From Oleispira sp036960605 (lineage in GTDB: Bacteria > Pseudomonadota > Gammaproteobacteria > Pseudomonadales > Oceanobacteraceae), in the NCBI GenBank assembly GCA_036960605.1, contig JBALXI010000011.1:49805-113804 (forward strand): DNA of 64,000 nucleotides, written 5' to 3'. Positions 17,307 to 27,138 of this stretch are shown here, piece after piece. Under the pieces are notes generated by a model. That model did no database searches. It was not told the origin of the DNA and worked only from the letters and a program-made list of their open reading frames with translations. Numbering within the stretch: the first letter of the stretch is position 1; each line of letters opens with the position of its first letter. A program made the translations under genes and the position numbers.

Positions 17307-19955
17307 ATGTTTCATTCATTAAAGAGCCAAATAATTTTTATATTAGCTGCCCTTATTTCTATTTTAGTAATACAGGCAATTTTTTCGCGCGCAACACAGA
17401 CAACGTTAATTCAGAGTCAGGAAACGCTTAATCACTCTTATGACAATGCTGGCTTAGTTTATGAACTGGAACGCGATGTCATCGACCTACAGCGTAATCT
17501 TCTCATATATAAAGAAACCGCAAGCACCACCTCCATTTCTCGCTTTTATGAGTTAATGACTCAGGTGAAAAAGAAACTATCTCTGTTTGAAAAAAATGCC
17601 AATATAATCGTAGAAACCGGTTTATTAGATCGAATGCGTGGACATTTAAACGACTACAAGGAAAATTTCTCCAGCGTGATCGATGGCAGAAGCGAGCGTG
17701 AGCATATTTTTAATGAAAAACTTCGATTAAAATTTAATCGCATAAACCAATTAATTACAGAGTACGAACAGAAGAAAATAGGGATTAGCAAGACACCTGT
17801 TTTGGCGATGAAATACCACTTAGCCACGGCAGATAAATATATCAATAAATATGTAATCTCCCCTGACTCCGAACACATCACACAAATCAATCAGCAGCTC
17901 GCAAACACAAAATCAGTAATCCCCATCGACTTCACTGAAAGCCAGCAAGCTAATACGCTAATTAAAGAGCTCAAAAAAGATATTTTCCGTTTAAGCCAAA
18001 TAACACGAGGCTATGTATTTCTCGTCAATGTTGTAATGGCAGGCTCCGCTAATGAGTTTTTATATTTAACAAAAAAACTACGTAAAACGGTATTAAATGA
18101 ACAACTGAGTCTTATCGAGAGGGCAAGACTTAGTGCAGAAAAAGCACAATTGAAAACAAGAATCGTTGCCTTAACTAGCATTATAATTACGTTACTAATT
18201 GCAATTTTCATATTTGGCAGAATGATTAAGCCGATACGCAGTATCACCGATGTATTTACTAAACTGGTTAACGGCGACGATATCATAGGAATACCTGGCA
18301 TTAATCGCAAAGATGAAATTGGTAACTTAGCGAAAGCGGCCAATGTTTTTCATGACAAAAACATGCAAACGGCTGAGCTGCTTCTCTCTGAACAAAAAAT
18401 GAATAGTATGCAAAAAGCTTTAAACAATGAACTTGAAGTCGCTAAACAAAAAGCTGAATCAGCGGCAGAAAGTAAAAGCATGTTTTTAGCCAATATGAGC
18501 CATGAAATTCGTACCCCGATGAACGGCATCATAGGACTAATTGAACTCACTCGTAATACTGAATTAACCGAGCAACAAACTCAGCATCTCAAAATGGCCG
18601 CCTACTCTGGCCGCGTGATGATGAATGTAATTAATGACATTCTAGATTTCTCAAAAATCGAAGCCGGTAAAATGGAAGTTGAATTCGTTGAATTTAATAT
18701 CAATGAATTAATTGAAAATATTATTTCTGTCGTATCGTCTCTACTAGAAGAAAAAGAAATAAAATTTCGAGTCAAAACCTCTCCCTCCCTGCCTAAGTTT
18801 TTATTTGGAGACCCATTACGCATCAGTCAAATTTTATTAAACTTATGCAACAATGCAATAAAATTCACCCACCAGGGCTTGGTTGAAGTATTTATCGATT
18901 TCAAATCGGCAGCGCAAGATTATTTACTAATTGAAATCTCTGATACCGGTATTGGTATGAGCCAGGCACAAGTAGAAACGATCTTCAATTCATTCACTCA
19001 AGCCGACGGCTCGACGAGCCGTAAGTATGGCGGCACGGGCTTAGGCTTAACCATCGTGAAAGAGTTAAGCCTATTAATGGGGGGCGATGTCTCGGTAAGC
19101 TCTACTGAAGGGCAAGGTAGTCGTTTTAACGTTACCCTTCAAACCAAAATGACTAATACGACCAAAGCGATTAAAGTGCTTGATTACAAAGGTGAGGTTT
19201 TTTACTTGGCCGACATCACACCCTATCTAAGCGATCTCAACTTAGAGAGTTTAAACATTTATCCAATCATGATTACCCAAGAAGACCTTTGTGCATTAAA
19301 GGTGAATTCTCAAGTGCCAAGCACTCTGCTGATTGATGAATCCCAGCTTAATTATTTAGACATTAATTCTGATGCTTTGATACATATCAAAGATCTCACA
19401 ATACAAATAGGGCTAATAATCGACGGTAAATTGGATAGTTCAGTATCAATACTACAAGATAAAATTCAGGCAAAGATTTTGTCCCAGCCCCATACACCTT
19501 CTCAATATCATGAGTTTTTTGTTTCTTTATCCGGACAAGACACAGCATCTGAAATTAATTCTCTCGAGCATCAAAAACACCTATTTAAAGGGCATATTCT
19601 AATCGTCGAAGACAATGAAATTAATCAAATCGTCGCAGAAACAATGGCCGCTCAATTAGGCTTAAGCTGTGATATCGCTGAGAATGGTCAGGATGCGGTA
19701 GATAAAATAATGCAGAATCCAGACTATGATCTCATTCTAATGGATGTACAGATGCCTATTATGGGGGGATACGAAGCGACCAAGATCATTAGAGCGGCCG
19801 GCTTTAACGATCTGGTTATTTGTGGTTTATCGGCCAATGCCATGAAAGATGATTTTGACTTGGCAAAAGAGTCTGGCATGAATGATTATTTAACCAAACC
19901 GATTGAGCCAGCATCCTTACAGAAGATGTTTGAAAAGTATCTTATACGCGCTTAA
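17307..19955 (+). CDS. Hybrid sensor histidine kinase/response regulator
   Basis: A sensor kinase of about 882 residues. A first membrane helix (~5-22) is followed by a long helical periplasmic region (~23-285), a second helix (~288-308) and a HAMP domain. The dimerisation/H-box reads MSHEIRTPMNG. The ATPase domain has LCNNAIKF, DTGIGM and GGTGLGL. A degenerate linker leads to a C-terminal receiver domain with VEDNEIN and the phosphoacceptor in ILMDVQMP. No Hpt domain is visible. The internal ATG at 17307 has better spacing to GGGAT than the one at 17298. It directly follows the solute-binding protein gene. Confidence 0.9.
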   Translation: MFHSLKSQIIFILAALISILVIQAIFSRATQTTLIQSQETLNHSYDNAGLVYELERDVIDLQRNLLIYKETASTTSISRFYELMTQVKKKLSLFEKNANIIVETGLLDRMRGHLNDYKENFSSVIDGRSEREHIFNEKLRLKFNRINQLITEYEQKKIGISKTPVLAMKYHLATADKYINKYVISPDSEHITQINQQLANTKSVIPIDFTESQQANTLIKELKKDIFRLSQITRGYVFLVNVVMAGSANEFLYLTKKLRKTVLNEQLSLIERARLSAEKAQLKTRIVALTSIIITLLIAIFIFGRMIKPIRSITDVFTKLVNGDDIIGIPGINRKDEIGNLAKAANVFHDKNMQTAELLLSEQKMNSMQKALNNELEVAKQKAESAAESKSMFLANMSHEIRTPMNGIIGLIELTRNTELTEQQTQHLKMAAYSGRVMMNVINDILDFSKIEAGKMEVEFVEFNINELIENIISVVSSLLEEKEIKFRVKTSPSLPKFLFGDPLRISQILLNLCNNAIKFTHQGLVEVFIDFKSAAQDYLLIEISDTGIGMSQAQVETIFNSFTQADGSTSRKYGGTGLGLTIVKELSLLMGGDVSVSSTEGQGSRFNVTLQTKMTNTTKAIKVLDYKGEVFYLADITPYLSDLNLESLNIYPIMITQEDLCALKVNSQVPSTLLIDESQLNYLDINSDALIHIKDLTIQIGLIIDGKLDSSVSILQDKIQAKILSQPHTPSQYHEFFVSLSGQDTASEINSLEHQKHLFKGHILIVEDNEINQIVAETMAAQLGLSCDIAENGQDAVDKIMQNPDYDLILMDVQMPIMGGYEATKIIRAAGFNDLVICGLSANAMKDDFDLAKESGMNDYLTKPIEPASLQKMFEKYLIRA

Positions 19956-20014
19956 AAGGATTCTTCGGATAATTAAGCGATGGATAAAACCTGTTATTTA
20001 CTTTTCTTCAGAGC

Positions 20015-20043
20015 AAAAAAAAGGCCAGCATTAAGCTGACCTA
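20015..20043 (-). terminator. Terminator of the tRNA-fMet unit
   Basis: Read on the minus strand, AGGTCAGC and GCTGGCCT pair around a short loop and are followed by eight Ts. It lies just downstream of the minus-strand tRNA. Confidence 0.8.
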
Positions 20044-20056
20044 TTTTTAAGAATTT

Positions 20057-20133
<77 letters not shown>

Positions 20134-20135
20134 AC

Positions 20136-20231
20136 NNNNNNNNNNNNNNNNNNNNNNNNNNNNNNNNNNNNNNNNNNNNNNNNNNNNNNNNNNNNNNNNN
20201 NNNNNNNNNNNNNNNNNNNNNNNNNNNNNNN
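20136..20231. other. Assembly gap (run of N)
   Basis: Ninety-six Ns separate two identical copies of the initiator tRNA sequence. The gap edges coincide with the repeat boundaries, as expected when an assembler cannot span a repeated unit. The number of tRNA copies here is therefore uncertain. Confidence 0.95.
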
Positions 20232-20306
<75 letters not shown>

Positions 20307-20522
20307 ACAACGTGGCGAATAATATGCCTGAGGCGAGCCTATGTCAAGCTAACATATTGTTAAACTTATACTTTTTATTAAATTAGAGAAGTGACAGGTG
20401 TTTATGTAAAAATTTCGTAAGCAAATACTAGCCTAGCAATTATGACAATGTTAATGTCATATTGGGTCTGAAAAAGACCTAATAACAAACAATAATTATA
20501 ATTATAAAAAACAGTCAAAGCC

Positions 20523-21560
20523 ATGCCAATCAGCCAACAGCAAACCATGACGGCTACCGCTGTCAGGCCGCTCTTGCGGTTAATAGAAACCTATGACATT
20601 CCCTTGAATGACATATTACAAGATACCCTTATCAACGAGAGCTCGCTTAAAGGCGAACGACTGCCAATCTCTAGCTTCGACCAGCTATTGAATAATGTCG
20701 CGCGCCTCACGCAAAGTGATGATATCGGATTTATTACTGGCCAAGCATTAGAACTGCAGTCTTTCAGCCTACTCGGCTTTTTACTGAGCAGTTGTGAAAC
20801 GGGCCGTGATGCACTGGTTACTATGCGGCGTTATTACATGCTGCTCAGCGATACTCCAGCCCCAGAAATTTTCATTACTAAAAATGAAATCAAGGTGATC
20901 TACCATATTTCACCAGGCAATGAACTGGCGATGCGCGCCCGTGCAGAGCTAATCGTGACAGGTATTCACTCACTAGGTCGCTCTTTAGGGGGCAACCTTT
21001 ATCAGCCTCTTAAAATGGGGTTTAAACATAGCAAGCCAAAATATCATGATCAGCTGGCCGATTTCTTTGCCGTCGATATCGCTTACAATCAAGCTGAATG
21101 CTGGATTAGCTTTGCCGCAGAGCATATCGATCAACCGTTACAGTATTCTAACCCCAGCTTATTTAACGCCTTGCGAAAACAAGCCGAAAACTTACTTGAT
21201 GGCTGTCAAACGATAGATTCAAGCAGCTCTAAAGTTCGCCACGTATTGCAGCAATGGCCGAATCAACATACAGCAAATAAGGAGTCTGTCGCAGAGTTGC
21301 TTAATACCAGCCCGCGCACCCTGACTCGACGCTTACAAGAAGAAAACTCACAATTCTCACACCTTTTAAGAGATGTGAGAATGGAGAAAGCAGAGAGAAA
21401 ATTAGAAACTGGATCGGTAGATTTGCAAGAGCTAGCTCACGACCTCGGCTTTGCCGATCGTCGTGGATTTGAAAGAGCTTTTAAACAGTGGAGTGGGAAA
21501 ACCCCATCGGCCTATCATAAATACTGGAAAGCGAACCTAAGCCAACCAGAAGAAGCCTAA
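20523..21560 (+). CDS. AraC family transcriptional regulator
   Basis: A 345-residue regulator. The N-terminal ~190 residues match the ligand-binding domain of the OruR/ArgR-like AraC subgroup. The C-terminal two-helix-turn-helix domain contains SPRTLTRRLQEE and AHDLGFADRRGFERAFKQWSG. It resembles regulators of lipid or amine catabolism. No obvious target is adjacent; the next gene is convergent. A second AraC protein of the same architecture is at 36745-37770. Confidence 0.88.
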   Translation: MPISQQQTMTATAVRPLLRLIETYDIPLNDILQDTLINESSLKGERLPISSFDQLLNNVARLTQSDDIGFITGQALELQSFSLLGFLLSSCETGRDALVTMRRYYMLLSDTPAPEIFITKNEIKVIYHISPGNELAMRARAELIVTGIHSLGRSLGGNLYQPLKMGFKHSKPKYHDQLADFFAVDIAYNQAECWISFAAEHIDQPLQYSNPSLFNALRKQAENLLDGCQTIDSSSSKVRHVLQQWPNQHTANKESVAELLNTSPRTLTRRLQEENSQFSHLLRDVRMEKAERKLETGSVDLQELAHDLGFADRRGFERAFKQWSGKTPSAYHKYWKANLSQPEEA

Positions 21561-21564
21561 GCAA

Positions 21565-22020
21565 TCACCAGTCATTAGCCGATAAGGCGGCACGAGCCGT
21601 CTTTATCTTTTCGTTTTCTTCTAATACCACTAGGTTATTAAACAATTGCCGTGCGGCATCGGTAGACGCTTCACTGGCCATATGTCGATACAAACTAATT
21701 AAGGCATCATCGACTTTCAAGGCTAAATCAACCAATTCTTCCAAGCTAATATCTGGATGACATTGCTTACAGCCATCGAGCACTGTCGCAATGGACATTA
21801 ATTCTGTCTGATGCCACTCATCTAGAATACGCTCACTCATCTCGCCCTGAACTTTGGCCAAGGTCAACGCTAGCGCCTCTTCATGGCGACTTAAAAATTT
21901 CAGCATCATATCAATGCGCTCACGCTGGGTTTGCTCGCGTAGCTGCTCATATAAAATCGCGGCATTCGAATGAATATCTTGACTGAGCTGAAGTACATCG
22001 CGGACCGTTTTAAAACTCAT
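21565..22020 (-). CDS. Hypothetical helical protein (ferritin-like fold possible)
   Basis: A 151-residue cytoplasmic protein predicted almost entirely helical. It has regularly spaced acidic residues and histidines (for example SRHEEAL, YRHMASEAST) and a CKQCH pair. The layout recalls rubrerythrin-like or four-helix-bundle proteins, but a complete set of iron ligands cannot be confirmed by eye. Its stop is 4 bp from that of the AraC gene (convergent). It forms a possible minus-strand group with the methyltransferase and mltC upstream. Confidence 0.6.
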   Translation of the reverse strand: MSFKTVRDVLQLSQDIHSNAAILYEQLREQTQRERIDMMLKFLSRHEEALALTLAKVQGEMSERILDEWHQTELMSIATVLDGCKQCHPDISLEELVDLALKVDDALISLYRHMASEASTDAARQLFNNLVVLEENEKIKTARAALSANDW

Positions 22021-22119
22021 AATGACACCTAATGCGAGTGACTCGCCTTCACCCCTTTCAAATAGGCAAAAAACGATATTGATAAGTTAACTATAGTCCC
22101 TGTTCACGCATTACCAAGG

Positions 22120-22776
22120 CTAAATACACTTATTATGGCAATAGACAGAGACCGTTAAATCTTGATCAAAATCCTCAAGCTTAGGCAAGGTACTTACAAC
22201 ATACTGCTCTACTGCAGCCAGAGATGACCAGGGAGGAAGTTGATACTGAGTTTCTGCCACCAGCCAGCTTGGAATAGCAGCGCACTGTTTCGCTAAATCA
22301 CCCGCACTGGTCAAGTCATACAAGATATCCGCCGCTAACAAACAGTCAAAGCTACCCGACTCTCCTGTCCACGCCTCTGTAACAGCGACCTTAACAGCAT
22401 TACGCTCAGCATTAGCCTGACACGCGATCAATGCCAAAGGATCAGAGTCGCAACATAGAACCGAACTCGCACCCGCTTTTGCGGCAGCTATTCCGACCAA
22501 GCCAGAACCACAGCCAAAATCCAATACCCGCTTCCCTCTCACCAACTCTGGATTAGCCAGGATATATTGGGCTAAGCCTTGGCCCGCAGCCCAAGCAAAA
22601 GCCCAATACGGCAAGCCCTGCCAAAACTGACCTATCTGCTGACTGTCTAAAGTAAGGCCTTCACCATTTAAGGCGAGCAATGAAAGCTCAATCTTCTGCT
22701 TGCCATAATTGAGTGACTTCCACTCCAATTGAGCACCGGGTAATAGTTCGGATAATTGCTGAGTCAGATAATTCAC
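22120..22776 (-). CDS. Class I SAM-dependent methyltransferase (COG3897-like)
   Basis: A 218-residue enzyme with the SAM-binding motif VLDFGCGSGLVGIAAA near residue 85 and CCDSDPLAL for the ribose-binding acidic residue. Motif II (DCLLAADILYD) follows. It is similar to the ETFB-lysine/nicotinamide N-methyltransferase-like family; the substrate is unknown. It starts 10 bp after mltC's stop, so the two are probably co-transcribed. Confidence 0.8.
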   Translation of the reverse strand: MNYLTQQLSELLPGAQLEWKSLNYGKQKIELSLLALNGEGLTLDSQQIGQFWQGLPYWAFAWAAGQGLAQYILANPELVRGKRVLDFGCGSGLVGIAAAKAGASSVLCCDSDPLALIACQANAERNAVKVAVTEAWTGESGSFDCLLAADILYDLTSAGDLAKQCAAIPSWLVAETQYQLPPWSSLAAVEQYVVSTLPKLEDFDQDLTVSVYCHNKCI

Positions 22777-22786
22777 AAGTACTTTC

Positions 22787-23872
22787 TCACAAGGTATATT
22801 TCTTTTTGAAGCGAATGACTTTCTTCAAATAATTACGTGACTCTAACTTAGGATGTTTATTAACAATGTACTGGTAAACTTGCGCTGCTGACATGCGATT
22901 AATTTTAGCCACTGCCTTTTTTCTATTGCTATCAAAGCTGCGTAACAACTGCCCTGCGCCACCATTATAAGCAGCTATCATGCAATATTCTTGAGCTAAT
23001 GAATTATGAATTCCGCGTAAATAAACATCTCTCAATATTGATAAATAACCACTACCTACTTCAATATTATTTTTCGCATTGAATAAATACTGGCGACTAG
23101 GCCTATGATCATTTTTTTTAATCCGTTGAAAATAATCTCGACCTGCCGTATTCGACATTATCTGCATCAAGCCATAGGCTTGAGAACGACTGACGGCAAA
23201 CGGGTTAAAACTGCTTTCGGTTTCTATTAATGAGAATATTAAGGCTTCGTCGAGACCATAACGCAAAGCAGACTGAGTAACGTAGGGCAAATACTGCTGA
23301 ACCGCGACTTGCTTAAACTGGCGAACTAAAGGGATATCAACCCAGTAAGTCTTATGCCCATTCACCCACTTCATCTTTAATTGACTGTCGACCAGATACT
23401 GGGCATAACGCTGAGCTCGCCATAAAAAAGCGATGCTTTTACCATCATGATCTTTTACTTTATTGAATAAAAAAGGCTGCCCGGTTAAACCGACATCTTG
23501 GGCGGTGTAAATATCAACCTGCTGCGGATCAGCTGGAGTTAATAACGTCGACGTTATCGCATGCGCTAATACTTGTTGATAATCTTCTGCCTTTTGAGTT
23601 TCCACGCGAATTCTACCAAGATTGAAATCTACTTGGGCACGACTGGCGTAGTCATCTAGATATTTGACATAGGACTGACGAGAAGGGGCGACAAAATCAT
23701 CCCCCCACTGGGAATAACCCTGCTCAGAAAAAAACTCAATTTCAAGCAACATTGCCTGAACATCATCCGACAACTCAATAAAATTCTCGGGTAATGCCGC
23801 TCGACAAGCCAAGAATGGCATCCAAGTAGATACCAAAAGAAAAAATATAAGAATGTATTTAAAGCGCATCAT
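22787..23872 (-). CDS. mltC: Membrane-bound lytic murein transglycosylase, MltC type
   Basis: A 361-residue lytic transglycosylase. A signal sequence ends in FLACRA, a possible lipobox. An MltC-specific N-terminal domain (~40-190) precedes the SLT catalytic domain with IETESSFNPFAVS (catalytic Glu) and AYGLMQIM. The late AYNGGAG motif is also present. It cleaves peptidoglycan glycan strands with 1,6-anhydro product formation. The length agrees with E. coli MltC (359 aa). Confidence 0.88.
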   Translation of the reverse strand: MMRFKYILIFFLLVSTWMPFLACRAALPENFIELSDDVQAMLLEIEFFSEQGYSQWGDDFVAPSRQSYVKYLDDYASRAQVDFNLGRIRVETQKAEDYQQVLAHAITSTLLTPADPQQVDIYTAQDVGLTGQPFLFNKVKDHDGKSIAFLWRAQRYAQYLVDSQLKMKWVNGHKTYWVDIPLVRQFKQVAVQQYLPYVTQSALRYGLDEALIFSLIETESSFNPFAVSRSQAYGLMQIMSNTAGRDYFQRIKKNDHRPSRQYLFNAKNNIEVGSGYLSILRDVYLRGIHNSLAQEYCMIAAYNGGAGQLLRSFDSNRKKAVAKINRMSAAQVYQYIVNKHPKLESRNYLKKVIRFKKKYTL

Positions 23873-23922
23873 GATGCCTCCACAGAGCAGGCATCATACT
23901 GAATATCTAGAAAATTGTCAGC

Positions 23923-25260
23923 TTAGCGCTTCGCTTCACGTCTAATAGCTGAAGTGGTGAAATCTCTTTTACTGTATTCAACGCTGTAGTCATAGGTAGC
24001 GCCGCGGTCATTATCAATACCTTCAACAAAGTAGCGGCCATCTTTAAAGTCATAAGTATTTTCTAAGGTTGAAAACATCAAAGGAATTTCAAAGTAATTA
24101 ATCAAGTGCGACTCACTAAACTGCCATAGCTCACCTTTTTCATCGTATTCTTCAGCATAGACAATTGACCAACTGTCTTCATCAAAATAATAACGTCGCT
24201 TAGCATAGCGATGCTGCAACCCTGTACGTAGGGTTGCTTCGACAACCCATACACGATGAGCCTCATAACGTAATAGTTTAGGGTTCAAGTGAGCGGGACC
24301 CGTGATATCTTCAACCGTTAAATCCGGACCGTGCAACAAGTACGAATTATAAGGAATATACATCTCTTGCTTACCCACTAATTCCCAATTGTAATAAGTC
24401 GGTGCACCATTAAACATATCAACCTGATCAATTGTCCTTAAAGAATCTGTCGCACCATCAGGGGTATCATGATTTAAATCAGGAGTACGGCGAACACGAC
24501 GCTGGCCTGGCACGTAAATCCACGATTTACGCGGCGATCTAACTTGATCCAACGTTTCATGCACGAGGGTAATTCCACCCGCCTGAGTCGCAGGCGCTAA
24601 CGTTTTACGCTTCAAAAAGAAAATTTTATTATTTAAGTCACTGGTCGATAATTCAGGGTCGCTGTACCCAAAGTAATATTTATAATCCCGTAACGTTACT
24701 GCTCGACTGCCCGCAGCATTCACATGGACTGTCGAGGCTTGATAGCTTATAGATTGACCACGAAAGCGTAACGTATGATTCCATAAAACTTCCAATCCAC
24801 TTTGTGGTATTGGAAAGGGCGAACTAATACGTGAACCGCTCACACCTGAGCCATACTTCATCAACGATGAATTACTAACATTCTCCTTAATGCCCTCATA
24901 AACATAATCAGGGTACGAAGCCGATCGATGTGTTTTATACACGGGCAATTCCATACTTGGAAATTGCTGCAGTAGTTTTTGACTACCTGGGCTTAAGCGG
25001 TTTTTAAATTTTTCCATGTTCGCTTGCGTAATTGTATACAACGGCTTTTCACGAAAATAAGGATTACTATGAAAATGTCCTGACTGATGGCTTTTAGATG
25101 ATTTCAACCCACCTGTCCAAGAAGGAATATCTTTACCATTTCCTACTCGCTCTGCACCCACTGGCGTCAAATCTTTAGCTAAGCGACGTGCATCTGGCTC
25201 ACTAGCTTGAGCCGTAAAGGCTAAGCTCATAAATAGAAAAGAGAGTACGATCTTTAGCAT
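23923..25260 (-). CDS. DUF1329 domain outer membrane/periplasmic protein
   Basis: A 445-residue exported protein starting MLKIVLSFLF, with a signal peptide to about residue 20 (AQASEP). It matches the DUF1329 family: the start PVGAERVGNGKDIPSW, and the later WIYVPGQRRVRR and RRYYFDEDSW. Family members resemble LolA/LolB-type lipid-binding folds and often accompany DUF1302 and RND proteins in hydrophobic-substrate loci. None of those partners is adjacent here. Confidence 0.85.
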   Translation of the reverse strand: MLKIVLSFLFMSLAFTAQASEPDARRLAKDLTPVGAERVGNGKDIPSWTGGLKSSKSHQSGHFHSNPYFREKPLYTITQANMEKFKNRLSPGSQKLLQQFPSMELPVYKTHRSASYPDYVYEGIKENVSNSSLMKYGSGVSGSRISSPFPIPQSGLEVLWNHTLRFRGQSISYQASTVHVNAAGSRAVTLRDYKYYFGYSDPELSTSDLNNKIFFLKRKTLAPATQAGGITLVHETLDQVRSPRKSWIYVPGQRRVRRTPDLNHDTPDGATDSLRTIDQVDMFNGAPTYYNWELVGKQEMYIPYNSYLLHGPDLTVEDITGPAHLNPKLLRYEAHRVWVVEATLRTGLQHRYAKRRYYFDEDSWSIVYAEEYDEKGELWQFSESHLINYFEIPLMFSTLENTYDFKDGRYFVEGIDNDRGATYDYSVEYSKRDFTTSAIRREAKR

Positions 25261-25386
25261 TGGTTTTTCCAATAATTATATTTAGAGGGCGCAGGCTAAT
25301 ACTTGGGCATTACTTGAACAAGAGGGGGTTACTCTTCGATACTAATCACTACAACTTGTTACAATGGACCGTACGAATAGAAATAT

Positions 25387-25420
25387 AAAAGGCCACCTCC
25401 CACGAAGGAAGCAGCCTCAA
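25387..25420 (-). terminator. Terminator after the YIP1 gene
   Basis: On the minus strand, GGCTGCTTCC and GGGAGGTGGCC pair (some G-U) around a TTCG-containing loop and are followed by TTTTAT. It is 22 bp past the YIP1 stop. Confidence 0.65.
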
Positions 25421-25441
25421 ATGATAGGCTTTAAAGAAGAT

Positions 25442-26044
25442 TTAATTCATAAACTGCGGTGCTAAACCACTTCCCCATAAAATCGCCGTTGCAGCCATCA
25501 AGCCAACCAGAGAGCACATCCCTACGGTCAAAATTGAGCTTGCGAAAATAAACCCACGCTCTTCAGGTATATTCATAAAGATTGGAATCCCGACATACAA
25601 TAAGTACAAGGAATAACTGACCGCCCCCAATACTACAAATACATCCAACCAAAGAATAGGCAATAAACCAATAAATCCAGACAGAAACATCGGCGTAGCC
25701 GTAAACGTTGTGAAGATCAGACAGCGCTCAAAACTGGCATCAGCACCAAACGTTTTTTCCATCCAAAAAGTACAATAAGATACGAAAGCCAACCCCACCA
25801 AGAGTGAAATATAAAACAAGATCGCAATGGGTAGCGCACTTTCAACAGTTAACTTCATTACATCACTACCCGCGACACTCCAGCCATATTGGGTTGTGCC
25901 AATAAATAAGCTAACCGGCGGAATCATTGCCAAAAAAATCGCGTAACGTAAATAAACCTGCATCAGGCTATATTTTTCACGCCTTATAAATGACCACTCA
26001 TTTTTAGGATGGTATAACAGTCCAAACATATGTGCAGTAAACAT
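25442..26044 (-). CDS. YIP1 family membrane protein
   Basis: A ~200-residue integral membrane protein with five predicted helices, starting MFTAHMFGLLYHPKNEW. The ATG at 26044 follows a strong GAGGGGGA ribosome site and is preferred to the upstream open-frame start. Family signature elements are the N-terminal HPKNEWSFIR and a polytopic C-terminal half. The function of bacterial YIP1 proteins is not established. Confidence 0.8.
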   Translation of the reverse strand: MFTAHMFGLLYHPKNEWSFIRREKYSLMQVYLRYAIFLAMIPPVSLFIGTTQYGWSVAGSDVMKLTVESALPIAILFYISLLVGLAFVSYCTFWMEKTFGADASFERCLIFTTFTATPMFLSGFIGLLPILWLDVFVVLGAVSYSLYLLYVGIPIFMNIPEERGFIFASSILTVGMCSLVGLMAATAILWGSGLAPQFMN

Positions 26045-26157
26045 AGTCGTCCCCCTCTTGTTACAGCACTGGGGAATACAAAATGTATTACCCATAGTTA
26101 ATAACTAGCTTCAAAAAGGAAAAATGGCAAGTGTGCACGACGCTCTGACAGTCTAAT

Positions 26158-27072
26158 TTACTCTGTAAAATGCTGTATTAATGACTCGGGGAGAACTGAC
26201 TTAAATTTTGGCATAACCGTTAACACATTGTTATTGCTGGAGAAAAGAACATCATCAAGATGGCAACGATGCAAACTTGCAACAATTTGAGCCAATAATA
26301 ATAAACTTAATGGGGAATTATCAGGCCCCTGCCAAAAAGCAGGTTTCATATCCGGCGCATCAGTTTCCAATACCAGTGATGATAAAGGCAAACGTGCAAT
26401 CGTCGCCCGTAACTTTCTAGCCCTAGGATGGCTCATAGCGCCGCCAATGCCCAACTTAAAGCCAAGACCAACCATAACCATACCTTGCTGATAACTACCG
26501 CTAAAGCCATGTACAATACCGCCTTGATCAAAGCCTATGCGCCTAATCATGGCCGCGACTTCATCATAAGCTTTACGAATATGCAGGATGACAGGTAGGT
26601 TCAGTTTTTCTGCGATTAAAAATTGCTGCCGACATAACTCAGCTTGTTGCTCATGCCCAGATTCAGCCAACATCAGATCAAGACCAAACTCACCAATGGC
26701 GACTAATTTAGAACCCTGATTAGACTCTCGATTAGAACCTAGAGCAGAGTCCGGATAAAGTTTGGCTCTTTGCTCAAAGCACATACTCTCTAAACGCTGC
26801 AAATCCCCCTCGTGGTGCTGCTCAAGAAAATAAGGGTGCAACCCTAAAGCATAACCCCAGGGTTTATCAGCACACAGCTCGATTAATGATTGCCAAGTCT
26901 CGGCTACCACCCCAGGAATAACGAGCCCTGTACAGCCAAAGCGTTGTAATAACTGCCAATGAGATTCGCGATCAGAGTGAAACTTATCAAAATCAAAGTG
27001 GCAATGAGAGTCAATCCAATGCCGGCTTTTAGAACTTCCAATAAAATTTTCTGATTCAACAGAGAAAGGCAT
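26158..27072 (-). CDS. TatD family hydrolase, YjjV-like
   Basis: A 304-residue metal-dependent hydrolase, more divergent than the TatD at 8770. The metal site WIDSHCHFDF is near residue 19, with GEFGLDL, ILHIRKAYDE, GIVHGFSGS and the C-terminal LVLETDAPDM. A stretch around residues 100-115 is an insertion relative to the other TatD copy. It is divergent from the phage-lysozyme-like gene. Confidence 0.87.
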   Translation of the reverse strand: MPFSVESENFIGSSKSRHWIDSHCHFDFDKFHSDRESHWQLLQRFGCTGLVIPGVVAETWQSLIELCADKPWGYALGLHPYFLEQHHEGDLQRLESMCFEQRAKLYPDSALGSNRESNQGSKLVAIGEFGLDLMLAESGHEQQAELCRQQFLIAEKLNLPVILHIRKAYDEVAAMIRRIGFDQGGIVHGFSGSYQQGMVMVGLGFKLGIGGAMSHPRARKLRATIARLPLSSLVLETDAPDMKPAFWQGPDNSPLSLLLLAQIVASLHRCHLDDVLFSSNNNVLTVMPKFKSVLPESLIQHFTE

Positions 27073-27138
27073 ATTTGGCCCTAGTAATTAATAGCATGAT
27101 TGGTTTATTGTGGTGGAAAATGGAAGCCGGAGCAACGA

